From: Bacteroidales bacterium M7
Lineage (GTDB): Bacteria; Bacteroidota; Bacteroidia; Bacteroidales; Muribaculaceae
Direction of reading: 5' to 3'
Length of the DNA stretch: 64,000 nt
NCBI GenBank assembly: GCA_001689515.1
Contig: LUJR01000035.1
Location: forward strand, 1 to 64,000
Both the position numbers and the translations under genes were made by a program. Under the pieces are notes generated by a model. It worked only from the letters and a program-made list of their open reading frames with translations, searched no databases and was not told the DNA's origin. This document shows, piece after piece, positions 54,291 to 64,000 of this stretch. Position 1 is the stretch's first letter; each line of letters begins with the position of its first letter.

Positions 54291-55355
54291 ATGATTAACT
54301 GGAATCAATTTACCGTCGACAACGGGGCGATTACTGACCTTCGGGAATTGCTCTTTCTCACGGTGTACGATGATCCCGACATTGACCTTACGGTCAAAAA
54401 TGAAACCGGTGTAACAAACGGTAAGAAACTCGGGTACATCGACAGCATGGGCGATGTCGGCGAGGCACGCAGTGGCTGTGACCCCCAATACAGCAAAGTA
54501 AATGTAACCGGCATTCAGAAGGAGTGGGAACTCGGCGACTGGGAAATCGCTAAGGAAATCTGCTACGATGAGTTGGAAAACACCATCGCGGAAGATTCGC
54601 TCAACACCGGCACCGACCGCGCTTATCTCCAGGACACCCCCTACTGGGATCAGATTCTTATGCCTCTTCTCGAGAAGGCTATGAAGGAAATGTTCTGGCG
54701 TATCGTGTGGTTCGGTGACAAGGACGCGAAGAATATCGCTGACGGTGGTATCCTCAAAGCCGGTATCAACCCAAAACTGTTCAACATGTGCGACGGTCTG
54801 TGGAAGCGTCTTCAGGCGATTATCGCAGCCAATCCCAACCAGCATACGGAAATCGCTGCAAACGCTGCTACCGCATACCTCGACCAGAAGAACGGAATTC
54901 TCGTCCCCGGTACTGCCATCAAGATTTTCGACACCCTGCTTGCTGATGCAGACTCTCGCATCTTCGACAAGCCCGGCTCGGCTATCTTCTGCACGAACTC
55001 CATGTTCAAGGCACTCCGTACCGACCTTGTGGAACGCTATGGCAAGACCACAATGCCGTTCGAGAACGTTGCCACCGGTATCACTCTTTCGGAATATGAC
55101 GGCCGTACCATTATCGCCCTCGACATTTGGGACCGCATGATCAAAAAATACGAAGACACCGGAACAGCCCTCAACTGCCCCCATCGTGCCATTGTCTGCT
55201 CCCCCGACAACCTTTTCGTCGGAACGAACGACAAAGACAAGATTGCTTCGCTCAGTGTTCACTTCAACGATAAGGACCGCAAGAACTACATCTACGCCGC
55301 ATCGAAAATCGGCACTCTCGTAGGTGAGGACGAGCTCGTCCAGATCGCTATCTAA
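54291..55355 (+). CDS. major capsid protein
   Basis: 354 aa, directly behind the protease-scaffold gene. Sequence shows an alternating HK97-like fold: N-terminal segment, a helix-rich middle (YLQDTPYWDQILMPLLEKAM), GILVPGTAIKIFDTLLADAD and a C-terminal beta domain (RKNYIYAASKIGTLVGEDE). No delta domain needs cleavage since scaffold is fused to the protease. Rich codon bias towards C-ending codons fits high expression. Identification is by position and fold pattern. Confidence 0.85.
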   Translation: MINWNQFTVDNGAITDLRELLFLTVYDDPDIDLTVKNETGVTNGKKLGYIDSMGDVGEARSGCDPQYSKVNVTGIQKEWELGDWEIAKEICYDELENTIAEDSLNTGTDRAYLQDTPYWDQILMPLLEKAMKEMFWRIVWFGDKDAKNIADGGILKAGINPKLFNMCDGLWKRLQAIIAANPNQHTEIAANAATAYLDQKNGILVPGTAIKIFDTLLADADSRIFDKPGSAIFCTNSMFKALRTDLVERYGKTTMPFENVATGITLSEYDGRTIIALDIWDRMIKKYEDTGTALNCPHRAIVCSPDNLFVGTNDKDKIASLSVHFNDKDRKNYIYAASKIGTLVGEDELVQIAI

Positions 55356-55368
55356 ACCCTGATTCAGT

Positions 55369-55965
55369 ATGGCTACAGAAAGTTGCGATTATCAGTTAGC
55401 TGCCGATTTGGCGGCTAACTGTACCGTGAAACCCGTTAAGGGTATCAAATCCCACGGTTACATTATGAACTATGACGACATCGATTTTGAAGCCACGACT
55501 CGTGACCCTACAAACCCGAACATCGTCAAGGCTCTCATTCTGAAAACCGGCGCCAAGGCTTACAAAATGTATGTACCCGGCAAGAGCCCTTACACTGGCA
55601 CGAAAAAGTCAATGGTAGCCGGAACATATCGAAACCGATTCAACAAGGACGTTTCCGTCGTCATTCTCGACAATGGCCCCGATGTATCTCACAATATCAT
55701 CGACCAGCTTGCCAACGGCACATTCGTGGTGGTACTTGAAAACAAGTTCGCCGGTGCTGACGGGAAGAACACCTATGAGATTTATGGTCTGGAGTCCGGA
55801 CTTACGGCAACAGCCCTCGACGACGACAAATACTCCGATGACACCGAAGGTGGTTGGCTCGCCACACTTCAGGAAGAGAACGCACCGACTTCTGGCATCT
55901 TCCTCTTCGGAGAATCATTGTCCGCAACCCGCACAGCCCTTGCCTCACTCGTTAGTGGCTCATAA
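55369..55965 (+). CDS. probable major tail (tube) protein
   Basis: 198 aa, beta-rich, with NYDDIDFEATTRDPTNPNIV, a VVILDNGPDVSHNIIDQLAN segment and a C-terminal GWLATLQEENAPTSGIFLFG. Size, high-expression codon use and small-beta composition suit a tail tube or head-decoration protein. It sits between capsid and portal, an unusual place for a tail protein, so a head decoration role is the main alternative. Confidence 0.55.
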   Translation: MATESCDYQLAADLAANCTVKPVKGIKSHGYIMNYDDIDFEATTRDPTNPNIVKALILKTGAKAYKMYVPGKSPYTGTKKSMVAGTYRNRFNKDVSVVILDNGPDVSHNIIDQLANGTFVVVLENKFAGADGKNTYEIYGLESGLTATALDDDKYSDDTEGGWLATLQEENAPTSGIFLFGESLSATRTALASLVSGS

Positions 55966-55973
55966 ATCTGCCT

Positions 55974-56798
55974 ATGGGAAGCTACGAAAAGACAATGGCT
56001 GACCTTTCTGAGATGAAAAGCCGTTTCCAAAGCGGCTTTTCTTCTTCGGATAGGATTCTGCTTGATAGGCTACATCGGCTTATCTACGGCTCGGAAATAA
56101 CAAATACGGGCTGTAGCGATTGTTACCGGGACGCTTATGTAATGATTTACAACAAACTTAAAACTGACAAAGAAATGCCGAAATCACCCAACTATATCCT
56201 GAAGGGCGGAGCGTTAATCCATCCTGTCGGGACTTCTCGTTTTTACACCAATCCTCTGCCTTCAGACGACATCGCCGAAGAATTCCTCAGCAAGTTCCCG
56301 CATGAGGTAAATAAGTTCGCCCAACTCCCGGTTGACTGGGAGGATCGAGTGGCTGCCTACAAAGCCCGCAAAGCAGAGGAGGCACGAGCCAAAGCGGAAG
56401 CCGAGAAAAAAGACACGGGAGAGAATGCTCCAACCGTTAACGACGGCGAAGCAGAAGAACTCAAGACCTCGCTTATTGAGGCGGGGCAGCAGATTGAGTC
56501 GCTGCGCAATGACAAGGAGGAACTGACATCCAAAGTCAAAAATCTTACCGAGGAAAATGCCGAATTGACTCAGAAAGTGGAAGCACTCAATGGACTCCTC
56601 GCAGAAAGGACCGCAATCGAAGCCTCCGGTGAAAACTTCGAATCCGAAGAGGTAAACAATCTTCAGATGGAGTTGGCAACCGCAAAAGCAGAACTGGAAG
56701 CGGCCCAGGCTGAAAATGAACAGCTCAAACTCGACAACCGCGCTCTCAAAGCCGCAAACACCCGCCTGAAAAACAATAGCGCGAAAGACGCTGAATAA
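55974..56798 (+). CDS. coiled-coil structural protein
   Basis: 274 aa. The N-terminal third (about 1-95) is a small helical domain (SDRILLDRLHRLIYG) with two close cysteines (TGCSDCYRD); a charged linker (KARKAEEARAKAEAEKK) and then a long coiled coil (about 155-270). It may be a head-associated or assembly protein. Not recognised; position between tube and portal genes. Confidence 0.55.
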   Translation: MGSYEKTMADLSEMKSRFQSGFSSSDRILLDRLHRLIYGSEITNTGCSDCYRDAYVMIYNKLKTDKEMPKSPNYILKGGALIHPVGTSRFYTNPLPSDDIAEEFLSKFPHEVNKFAQLPVDWEDRVAAYKARKAEEARAKAEAEKKDTGENAPTVNDGEAEELKTSLIEAGQQIESLRNDKEELTSKVKNLTEENAELTQKVEALNGLLAERTAIEASGENFESEEVNNLQMELATAKAELEAAQAENEQLKLDNRALKAANTRLKNNSAKDAE

Positions 56799-56809
56799 AC
56801 TCCTGATGC

Positions 56810-58012
56810 ATGAACATCAACAATGTCCGACGCTCTCCTGAAAGACTGACAAATGTCTATTGGAGCACCCTCAACATACAAGCATACGGTAGGGATAATC
56901 TTTATCCCCAGCGTATGCTCAATCTTATATTGAATAGTCCGACCGGCGGCTCGTGTTGCGAACGTTACCAGACATTCATTGAGGGCAACGGGCTTAACGA
57001 TACCGAGTTTTCGGAATACATCGTTAACCGGGCAGGCGATACTGTTGATGACATTTATAGCCTACTGGCTAAAGACATGGCACTCTACCACGGCTTCGCA
57101 CTCCATGTCAATTACAATTTGGCGTGTGAGATTGTGGAGTTGAACCATATTCCATTTCAGGACTGCCGTTTGGAAGAGGAAACAGAGGGCGGCCAAGTAA
57201 CCTACATCAACGTTCACCCCGATTGGACCGGGCATAAAACCCGCAAGGGCAATAAGATTCTCGTTGACAAAAAGCACGTCGATAAAATCTACGTGTTCAA
57301 TCCCATAAAAGAGGTTGTGTTATCACAAATCGTGGCTTCCGGTGGCATTGACAAATACAAAGGGCAGATCCTTTGGTTCTCAATGGACGGCCGTTTCGAG
57401 TATCCCAAGCCTATCTACGACAAGGCGGTCACAAATCTTTCAACTGACGAGGGTCTTGATAATGTGAAGTATCGCAACACGCGAAATAACTTCCTTATGT
57501 CAGGTATGCTCATGCGTCGCAAGGGTACCGCGATGGGTCTTGATGATGATGGCAATGAGCGCGACGGTGGGTCAGTTAGCGATGACGATTTCTCCAAGAA
57601 TCTCGACATATTCCAAGGTGATGTCAATGCCTGCTCAATCATAGACATCACATATCAAGCGGAAGAGGATAAACCTCAATTTGTGCCGTTTGAAGCAACC
57701 AATTTCGATAGTAAGTTCGATTCAACCGAAAAGAGTACAACCGAAAGAATTTATTCTGCCTTTGGGCAAGAAGTATTCTACTTGATTAGAAGCGGCAAAA
57801 CGGGATGGAGCGGAACCGTGATTGCAGAAGCCTACGAATACTACAACTCGTATGTCGCTAAGGAGCGTCGAGCAATCTCACGAGCAATAAAAAGAATATT
57901 CGACCACTGGTTCGAGGTCGTCAACCGTAGCGAAGACTATACAGTACAACCACTGGTCTATGTAACTAACGAATCTAACAAGAGCGATGGAGCACATAAT
58001 AACCCCGAGTGA
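56810..58012 (+). CDS. portal protein
   Basis: 400 aa. A start with NVYWSTLNIQAYGRDNLYPQ, then LYHGFALHVNYNLACEIVEL (about 83-102) and LNHIPFQDCRL, the stem region around TTERIYSAFGQEV, and C-terminal helices (AKERRAISRAIKRIFDHWFE) follow the plan of SPP1/HK97-type portals of Bacteroidales phages. It is the dodecameric ring through which the terminase packs DNA. It overlaps the connector gene by 26 bases. Confidence 0.8.
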   Translation: MNINNVRRSPERLTNVYWSTLNIQAYGRDNLYPQRMLNLILNSPTGGSCCERYQTFIEGNGLNDTEFSEYIVNRAGDTVDDIYSLLAKDMALYHGFALHVNYNLACEIVELNHIPFQDCRLEEETEGGQVTYINVHPDWTGHKTRKGNKILVDKKHVDKIYVFNPIKEVVLSQIVASGGIDKYKGQILWFSMDGRFEYPKPIYDKAVTNLSTDEGLDNVKYRNTRNNFLMSGMLMRRKGTAMGLDDDGNERDGGSVSDDDFSKNLDIFQGDVNACSIIDITYQAEEDKPQFVPFEATNFDSKFDSTEKSTTERIYSAFGQEVFYLIRSGKTGWSGTVIAEAYEYYNSYVAKERRAISRAIKRIFDHWFEVVNRSEDYTVQPLVYVTNESNKSDGAHNNPE

Positions 58013-58499
58013 AATAGTTAGTCTCGGCAGACCAATAGGTAAAGTTGATGACGAAAAGTTGATCGCATACATTACCGAAGCGGAACAGATGAACATCAAA
58101 CCGGCTTTGGGCGATGAACTTTTCCTCAATATTCTCAAAGAGGGAGAAACGAATGATCTGTACAAAGTTCTGCTTAACGGTGGCACATATAAGGATTCTT
58201 CTGAAAACCTCCACTCATTCGTAGGACTCAAGACAACATTGTCATACTTCGTATATGCTCAAAACGTGATGACTGGAGATTTTCAGTCAACCCGGTATGG
58301 CATGAGGCTGAAAGACGGGGACTATTCCAGTGCCATAAGCAGCAAGGAGAGATCTGATTGCTATAACAATGCCCTCGAAGTAGCCAACCATTATTTGAGC
58401 GAGTGTCTGGCATTCTGCAAAGCCAATGGACTCTTAGGAAATCGTAAAGGCCGCAAGGTTCTCTCGACCGGCGGCTGCACCATTCGTAAAATCGGATAA
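57987..58499 (+). CDS. head-tail connector (DUF6712-like)
   Basis: 170 aa, helical: IITPSEIVSLGRPIGKVDDE, then AEQMNIKPALGDELFLNILK (about 33-52) and FVGLKTTLSYFVYAQNVMTG. This matches the head-tail adaptor class found after portals in Bacteroidales phages. It would plug the portal and join the tail. C-terminal residues are basic and Cys-containing. Confidence 0.7.
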   Translation: MEHIITPSEIVSLGRPIGKVDDEKLIAYITEAEQMNIKPALGDELFLNILKEGETNDLYKVLLNGGTYKDSSENLHSFVGLKTTLSYFVYAQNVMTGDFQSTRYGMRLKDGDYSSAISSKERSDCYNNALEVANHYLSECLAFCKANGLLGNRKGRKVLSTGGCTIRKIG

Positions 58500-58510
58500 A
58501 AAACACCGTT

Positions 58511-61500
58511 ATGGGACTCAATAGTAAAACCAATCTCAAAAGCCAGGCCGACCTTATCCGATATGAGGATGGCGAGGGCAAGAACACGGCGGAACGAGTC
58601 GGTAAACTTCTCTCGGAGATAATAGAGAATACCGATCAATCTCTGACGACAGAAACGAATGCCCGTGTTCAGCAGGATAATATCCTACAACAAACTGCTT
58701 CAACGGCATCAAGCATTGCAAATACGGCATACAATGAGGCCAAAGAGGCCAAGTCAAAGGCCACAACAGCGCAAAGCACCGCTGATACAGCCAAGGCGAC
58801 GGCTGATGCCGCAAAGAAGGTAACCGATACCAAAGGTTTACCTGGTGGGTTAGCAACTCTTGATTCAACCGGCAAAGTTCCGGCATCACAACTTCCTGGA
58901 TACGTTGATGATGTTGTGGAGTTCAATGCCTTTGTGGAGGATGTGACCCCTCAGATAGCTTCTATCTCCAAGAGCTCCACCGACGCAGGGTGCATGGTGG
59001 TGTATAATGCAGCCACCAATCGTTTTGTTTTAGCGGTTTCAAACCGCAATGTTGCAGTCGATGCCGATTGGGGTGCAGTTCTCAGACCTCAGAGGGTGGC
59101 GTCAACTCCTTCTACTGCTATTGTCGGAGGAGATTTGACGAAGGTTCAGGTTACCGACTACTGGAATATAAAAGATACCGGGATTACTCTCATATCCTCG
59201 GCATTTATTTATTACAACAACTGGCTCGATGCTGATTCATTTGGAAAATACACAACAGATGGTCGAGTGCCTGAAGCCGGCAAAATCTATACGTGTACTT
59301 CCGAAAACAAGACATTCCGTTGGAGTGGTACGGAGTTAATTGCCATAGGCTCCGACCTTGCTCTCGGCCATGTCGCCGGGTCTGCTTTCCCCGGCGATGA
59401 GGGTGCGCAGTTGAAAGAGCAGCAGGAGATGGCGAGTCGCCAAATCTATGACAACGCCCACCGTATTAACACAATCGGTATTCTTCCCGCAGACGGATAT
59501 TGGGATGGAACCGACAAAGAGCCGACAAGTGGTGTTTGGCTCTGTCCTAATGGCGACGATGGGGTGTATTTCCGAAGTTTCGGAAATACTGACTTTTACG
59601 GAATTGCAGAAGAACTCTACAATTCGGATATTTACTACAACCCCGGCTGGCTCTATCGTTTGCCCGATGGTATATATCGTATCAACAATGACAAACTGGA
59701 GTCAATTTCCGGCTCGGCTGTTGGTAACACATACAATGCAACCGTAGAAATACCACTGCCAAGTGGAGAGTATTACTCGGATATCAACGCTGAAACGCAG
59801 ACCCATAACGTCCTTCAGGCTATTCTCAAAGAGGGAGTGGCCTCGCTCGGCTTGCAGATAACTTTCGCCATAGGTTCTGCTTCATGGAAAACTTATCAGT
59901 ATGTCGGCCCGAATGTAACTGAGCCGCAGTTCCTAAGCCCCCAAAATTGGGTTGACCTTGCAGGTATGTCGGCCGGAGCAGAAGCGATTATCAACGTGGA
60001 TGCCCTTTGCCCTCGATCCGTGGCCGGGTTTTATACCAAAGACACGGCTATTGACGCGATTCTCTCTGAGCAATCCAAATCAGGCATAACCTATGCAAAG
60101 GGAGGCCTCGTTATCACTTTCCGAGTTGAGGAATATAAGTGGGAGGCGTATCAGTTCACGGGCCAGCCTACGGACTTCGCAAGCAAAGACTTGTGGAAAG
60201 AGTTTGGCGGAGGTGGCTCTGTAAAAACCTCCGACAAGCCCGAAAAGGACGGAAAAGAGGCTCTCTCCACTGGCGGTGCATACGAAATACAGCAAGACAG
60301 TTTCGACCATCTCGAAAGCGATCAGGACGCGGAAAACCATATCATCAAAGCGGTAAGCAAACGTGGCAATGAAATGGGCGAATCTATCAAAATACCCAAA
60401 AGTACAGGGTCAGGAACTGCGTCAGGGTCATCGCTGAATATATATCTTGAAAACCCTGCAATATATGCCGCGTTTGGATCTGACATCATTGCTCGCGCCG
60501 CCATTAAATCCGTTACGTTTGATGGCAACGATGAAGTGCTTGGTGTCATTAGACGCTTGGAAATCATAGACGCGACCTCCGGACTTTCGTTGTGGAGTGA
60601 AAATGTCAATCAGAATTCCTCGACCTCTGCGACTAATTACACGTTCCAATTCGATTTTACCCCCTACTTCGCTGAGGCTGCCGCCAAAGATTTCACGATA
60701 GTGGCATCAGATGCCGAAGGCAATATCAAGCGCCGTACTATCACAGTGACGGCCGTCGATGTTACCTGCACCTCTGTTCAAACCCTCAACTATACCTCAA
60801 GTTCCGCTCTCGAAGTCGGCGGTTCGACCAAGAACCTGCTGATGTATAAGTTCGCCAACAACGTATCAAAGCAGGGTGTCAAGGTATTTACCGAAATGTT
60901 CTATAACGGTGAATGGAGAAGCCTCGGAGTGGCGACAATCACTGACAGTTACTCACACTCTATCTCCATCGACCCGTGCAATGTGTTCGGAGGAGGAGAA
61001 CGTTTGGAACATGGCTCATATCCTGTTCGCGTATATGGCGAAGATGTTGCTTCCGGCGTTACTGGTAACACAATCTATTCCTCAATCATGTGCGTTGACT
61101 CCGCATCAAAGGAGCCAATCGTATCGTTACGCTTCAACGATGCCAACAATGGCGTTGTGCGACTGTATGACAATCTCGAGGTGGAGGTAGCAGCATACAC
61201 GCCAGGCAAGAACTCCACGACTGCCGAAGTCTATGTCGATGGCAAGGAGATAACATCAGTTGACTGCCAAATCTCGCAGACATATCCCGTCCGCAAACAG
61301 ATTCAGGGCTATGCAACCGACGGTAGCGCTACCATTGAGGTGTATGCCAAGAATGGCAACAGCCAAACTAATCCCATATCCGTAAGGGTTGTAGGATCTG
61401 CAATCAACGCCATCATCAAAGAGGGCGCATTGTTTGGTTTTGACTTCTCTACACGAAGCAACTCAGAGCCGGACCACACCATTAGCAATAACGGCTACAC

Positions 61501-64000
61501 AATGTCGGTCATCGGCTCAAATTGGTCGTCCAATGGCTTCGCCACGTACCTTGGTGAAAACTGCCTCCGTATCGCCGAAAATGTGAAGGCCCGGATAGAA
61601 AAGTACCAACCTTTTGGGTCTGCCGCTACCGAGCGTACCAATGGTATGGCTTTCCAGTTCGCTTTCGCCACAAACAACATCAAGGACGATACTGCAAAAC
61701 TGATGGAGTGCTACGACCCCGATTCCGGCGTGGGCTTCTATGTGACCGGCAACGAGATTGTATTGCACTGCAAGACTGGTACGCCGAACAAAATCACTCG
61801 CTCTTTCAAGTGCGGAGAAAAGCATACCGTCGGAATTGTCGTTGAGCCCTCTACAATCACAGTTCGCCGTGGCACCACCGAATATGCTACAGTGAAACTC
61901 TACGTCGATGGTGAGGAAATCGGCGCGATTGGCTATGTTGCCAACTCTGGTGCAATTCTCAATACTAAGAACATTTCTTTTGATGGAACAGACGGCGATT
62001 TCTATCTATACTACACACTCGCCTATGACAGTTACTATGAGTGGGCGCAGGCTTTCCAGAACTATCTCTGCAAACTGACCGATACCGAAGCGATGATTGC
62101 TGAGTACGACAAGGAGAACGTACTCGACAATCAGAACCGACCCTCTATGAGCTTGCTCAAAGAGAAAGGTATTCCATATTATGTGGTTGTTGCTCCGCAA
62201 GCCACATTCGACAGCTTCGACGGCGACATCGACACCAAGCAGAACTTCAAGTGCACGCTGTTCTATTTCCACCCGACAATGCCGTGGCGCTCTTTCAAGG
62301 CAGAGAATGTCCGCTGGCGCCGTCAGGGTACGACCTCTGCCAAGCGTCCTATCAAGAATGACCGCTTCTATCTCCAGAAAGAGAAAAACTGGAAAATCAC
62401 GGCACTCAATCCCGAATACACCAATGCTGACGCACTCAAAACCTACGAACTGTTCAACATTGGCTATGTGCGCGTGATTGAGCACTCCATTCCAGTTGCT
62501 ATTCTCACTGTTAAGGTCGACTACTCGGACTCATCAATGGCGAACGACTGTGGTGTCTGCGATATGATGAACGCCACATTCCGTGCCCTCGGCTCGAACT
62601 TCCTTACTCCGGCCCAGCGCGCATTTGATGGCACATGGGAGAAGAAAGGTGTCACTGTAACCGGGCTTGAAATGAACCACTCCACGGCAAACCACCCCGT
62701 GGCTGCTTTCCGAGCCACATCAGACTCACTCGCTGATGCTTGGTTCCACGCCCGTGGCAACTGGAAAGAGGACAAAGGCGAGCAGGTCGCACTCGGTTTC
62801 AAAGACACTCCTGGTTACAACAAGGGGTGTATGAACTACGGCGATTTCATTGAGTTCTTCGGCAAGCCCCAATATGACAATGCAGGCAAATACACCGGGC
62901 AGGAAACTCTTGATGAAATCATGGCCCGTTTCAAGACTACCGAAGGACTTGACACAAGCAAGCCCTATATCCTCTCGCAATATTGCGGCCGCGACTATCG
63001 TATCATGCGGTTCAGTGGCGGCGAGTGGGCCCGCTCGACTGGCTCCATGAAGCAGATCAACGGCAAGTGGGTTATAACCGGCGATGTCCTCAATCCCGTC
63101 AGCGGCTACGAATTGATAACCTACGACGCCATGGACTGGTTTATGGGCGTCGGCTCAATAGATGATATGATGGCCCCGGTCAAGACTCAATCATCGTGGG
63201 TTTCCAAACTCAACCTCGGCCAAGAAACATATCCGGCATGGACCCAGTATTTCGAGTGCATGGTGGACGACGACCAACTTCAGGAAGACCTCGCTATGGG
63301 CCGCAAAGTTCCTTACGAACTGTTCAATGTCCTCAAATTCTGCGATTCCTGCGACTACTCCAAGAAAGAGTTGTCAGCGACATGGAAGAAACTGTGGCGC
63401 GATAATGCGTGGAAGTACATGAGTATAGCCTCCCTTCTCGCTTACTACACGTTTACAGACTACCTTGCCGCCGTCGATCAGCAGGCAAAGAATATGCAGC
63501 CGATGTTCTTCCTTGAAGATGGTTGCTGGGTTGAGAATGGCGAATACCACTCGCCGTCCTCGATGGAGCCGTTGCGTATGTACTTCAACAAGGTTTATGA
63601 CTGCGACACCTGCAATGGTAAGGATAATGACGGTGGTAATACCATACCTGCCGAACTTGACCCTGCCGAAGATGACAAGTGCTATGCCGGCCGTGGCTCA
63701 ATCCTTTGGAACAATCTCCGTCGCTGCGACAATCAGGAAATGGTTGCCGATGCCGGAGGTGGCACACTCACGCTTCCGGGTGTTGTCGGTATGATGCGTA
63801 CACTCCCCGAAGTTGACGGTATCGGTGCAGGTCCGTTCTCGCCCAAGGGTGCTATGTACTACTTCGTGCAGAAGCGCATTGAAATGTGGCCGAAGGTGGT
63901 ATGTACCTACGACTGTGAGCGCAAGTACATCAAGTATTCGGAGATTTACACCGATATCTATTACTATGCCCTCCACGGTTCGGGCCGTCAGGCTCTGCCT
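58511..64000 (+). CDS. giant tail fibre/receptor-binding protein (truncated by the window)
   Basis: At least 1830 codons from the ATG at 58511, open to the last base. N-terminal virion-anchoring helix-rich part (about 1-105), then the collagen-like connector typical of Bacteroides phage fibres (GLPGGLATLDSTGKVPASQL then PGYVDDVVEF, about 110-140). A long array of beta domains follows, with a LamG/concanavalin-like region (about 980-1180: ALFGFDFSTRSNSEPDHTIS ... DGDFYLYYTLAYD), and a C-terminal part (from about 1190) with GRDYRIMRFSGG and Cys-rich CDTCNGKDNDGG. It probably carries the host-receptor recognition and perhaps glycan binding; a hydrolase site is not evident. Frame checked at start, middle and end. 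Confidence 0.8.
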   Translation, partial: MGLNSKTNLKSQADLIRYEDGEGKNTAERVGKLLSEIIENTDQSLTTETNARVQQDNILQQTASTASSIANTAYNEAKEAKSKATTAQSTADTAKATADAAKKVTDTKGLPGGLATLDSTGKVPASQLPGYVDDVVEFNAFVEDVTPQIASISKSSTDAGCMVVYNAATNRFVLAVSNRNVAVDADWGAVLRPQRVASTPSTAIVGGDLTKVQVTDYWNIKDTGITLISSAFIYYNNWLDADSFGKYTTDGRVPEAGKIYTCTSENKTFRWSGTELIAIGSDLALGHVAGSAFPGDEGAQLKEQQEMASRQIYDNAHRINTIGILPADGYWDGTDKEPTSGVWLCPNGDDGVYFRSFGNTDFYGIAEELYNSDIYYNPGWLYRLPDGIYRINNDKLESISGSAVGNTYNATVEIPLPSGEYYSDINAETQTHNVLQAILKEGVASLGLQITFAIGSASWKTYQYVGPNVTEPQFLSPQNWVDLAGMSAGAEAIINVDALCPRSVAGFYTKDTAIDAILSEQSKSGITYAKGGLVITFRVEEYKWEAYQFTGQPTDFASKDLWKEFGGGGSVKTSDKPEKDGKEALSTGGAYEIQQDSFDHLESDQDAENHIIKAVSKRGNEMGESIKIPKSTGSGTASGSSLNIYLENPAIYAAFGSDIIARAAIKSVTFDGNDEVLGVIRRLEIIDATSGLSLWSENVNQNSSTSATNYTFQFDFTPYFAEAAAKDFTIVASDAEGNIKRRTITVTAVDVTCTSVQTLNYTSSSALEVGGSTKNLLMYKFANNVSKQGVKVFTEMFYNGEWRSLGVATITDSYSHSISIDPCNVFGGGERLEHGSYPVRVYGEDVASGVTGNTIYSSIMCVDSASKEPIVSLRFNDANNGVVRLYDNLEVEVAAYTPGKNSTTAEVYVDGKEITSVDCQISQTYPVRKQIQGYATDGSATIEVYAKNGNSQTNPISVRVVGSAINAIIKEGALFGFDFSTRSNSEPDHTISNNGYTMSVIGSNWSSNGFATYLGENCLRIAENVKARIEKYQPFGSAATERTNGMAFQFAFATNNIKDDTAKLMECYDPDSGVGFYVTGNEIVLHCKTGTPNKITRSFKCGEKHTVGIVVEPSTITVRRGTTEYATVKLYVDGEEIGAIGYVANSGAILNTKNISFDGTDGDFYLYYTLAYDSYYEWAQAFQNYLCKLTDTEAMIAEYDKENVLDNQNRPSMSLLKEKGIPYYVVVAPQATFDSFDGDIDTKQNFKCTLFYFHPTMPWRSFKAENVRWRRQGTTSAKRPIKNDRFYLQKEKNWKITALNPEYTNADALKTYELFNIGYVRVIEHSIPVAILTVKVDYSDSSMANDCGVCDMMNATFRALGSNFLTPAQRAFDGTWEKKGVTVTGLEMNHSTANHPVAAFRATSDSLADAWFHARGNWKEDKGEQVALGFKDTPGYNKGCMNYGDFIEFFGKPQYDNAGKYTGQETLDEIMARFKTTEGLDTSKPYILSQYCGRDYRIMRFSGGEWARSTGSMKQINGKWVITGDVLNPVSGYELITYDAMDWFMGVGSIDDMMAPVKTQSSWVSKLNLGQETYPAWTQYFECMVDDDQLQEDLAMGRKVPYELFNVLKFCDSCDYSKKELSATWKKLWRDNAWKYMSIASLLAYYTFTDYLAAVDQQAKNMQPMFFLEDGCWVENGEYHSPSSMEPLRMYFNKVYDCDTCNGKDNDGGNTIPAELDPAEDDKCYAGRGSILWNNLRRCDNQEMVADAGGGTLTLPGVVGMMRTLPEVDGIGAGPFSPKGAMYYFVQKRIEMWPKVVCTYDCERKYIKYSEIYTDIYYYALHGSGRQALP

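Noticed and set aside
54282..55262. 326-codon leftward frame opposite the capsid gene
   Set aside because: Long antisense frame caused by the capsid gene's codon bias; no start context or family features.

Overview
The window looks like about 64 kb of a temperate siphovirus-type phage, probably an integrated prophage, of a Bacteroidales host. The grounds for this host are the promoters (a TAnnTTTG box about 20 bp downstream of a TTTG/CTTG box, the Bacteroidetes sigma-factor signature), weak Shine-Dalgarno sequences, A-rich leaders, and gene families typical of gut Bacteroidales mobile elements (PRTRC proteins, DUF2693-like, YopX-like, DUF6712-like). At the extreme left, on the minus strand, lies the 3' part of a tRNA-Ser(GGA) without its 5' half, followed by a terminator. 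This is what an attachment site at the phage end should look like. No integrase or lysis enzyme was found, and the window ends inside a giant fibre gene, so the element continues to the right.

Layout. 0.2-1.5 kb: leftward lysogeny region (XRE repressor, Cys-rich partner) and a divergent switch with several copies of one 15-bp operator. 1.5-8.8 kb: rightward replication/recombination operon (AAA ATPase, RecB-like nuclease, SF2 helicase, DNA methyltransferase, double-HTH protein, VRR-NUC nuclease, a replication initiator carrying iterons, and a DUF6633-like partner). 8.9-14.5 kb: a PRTRC cassette with protein E, ubiquitin-like protein C, a probable protein F, the E2-like protein B, an E1-like ThiF protein and a methylase-fold protein. 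14.5-23.3 kb: small accessory genes, two radical-SAM enzymes, nucleases, an ASCH protein, a Tad2/DUF2829-like protein interrupted by an in-frame stop, and a frameshifted clamp-like gene. 23.5-31 kb: three tandem ParB-fold proteins (one fused to a methyltransferase), a small-terminase-like protein, a SNF2 helicase, two Cro-like proteins and the large terminase. 31-40 kb: tail genes including the tape measure. 40-41.1 kb: a leftward pair of cargo genes, one secreted. 41.1-52.6 kb: regulatory and accessory block (a large nested inverted repeat, an antirepressor, a clamp-like protein, a 610-aa ParB and many tiny genes). 52.9-64 kb: head module (ClpP-type protease, capsid, probable tail tube, portal, connector) and a partial tail fibre.

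Two themes tie the genome together. First, at least six rightward promoters share one cassette: operators of consensus TTGCNNATATGATTA about 33 bp apart, the second covering the -33 box, then a transcribed variant (TGCAAATAAGA) about 34 bp further on. Two leftward promoters carry single operators. This implies one regulator controlling many separate units, and extra leader copies stand alone in other gaps. Second, the phage carries a ubiquitin-like modification cassette (Ubl, E2, E1), with its ParB-type member 34 kb away, and three unrelated proteins end in sliding-clamp-binding-like QxxLF motifs.

Functions are assigned by reading motifs by eye. Family names come from memory of those families, not from a search.
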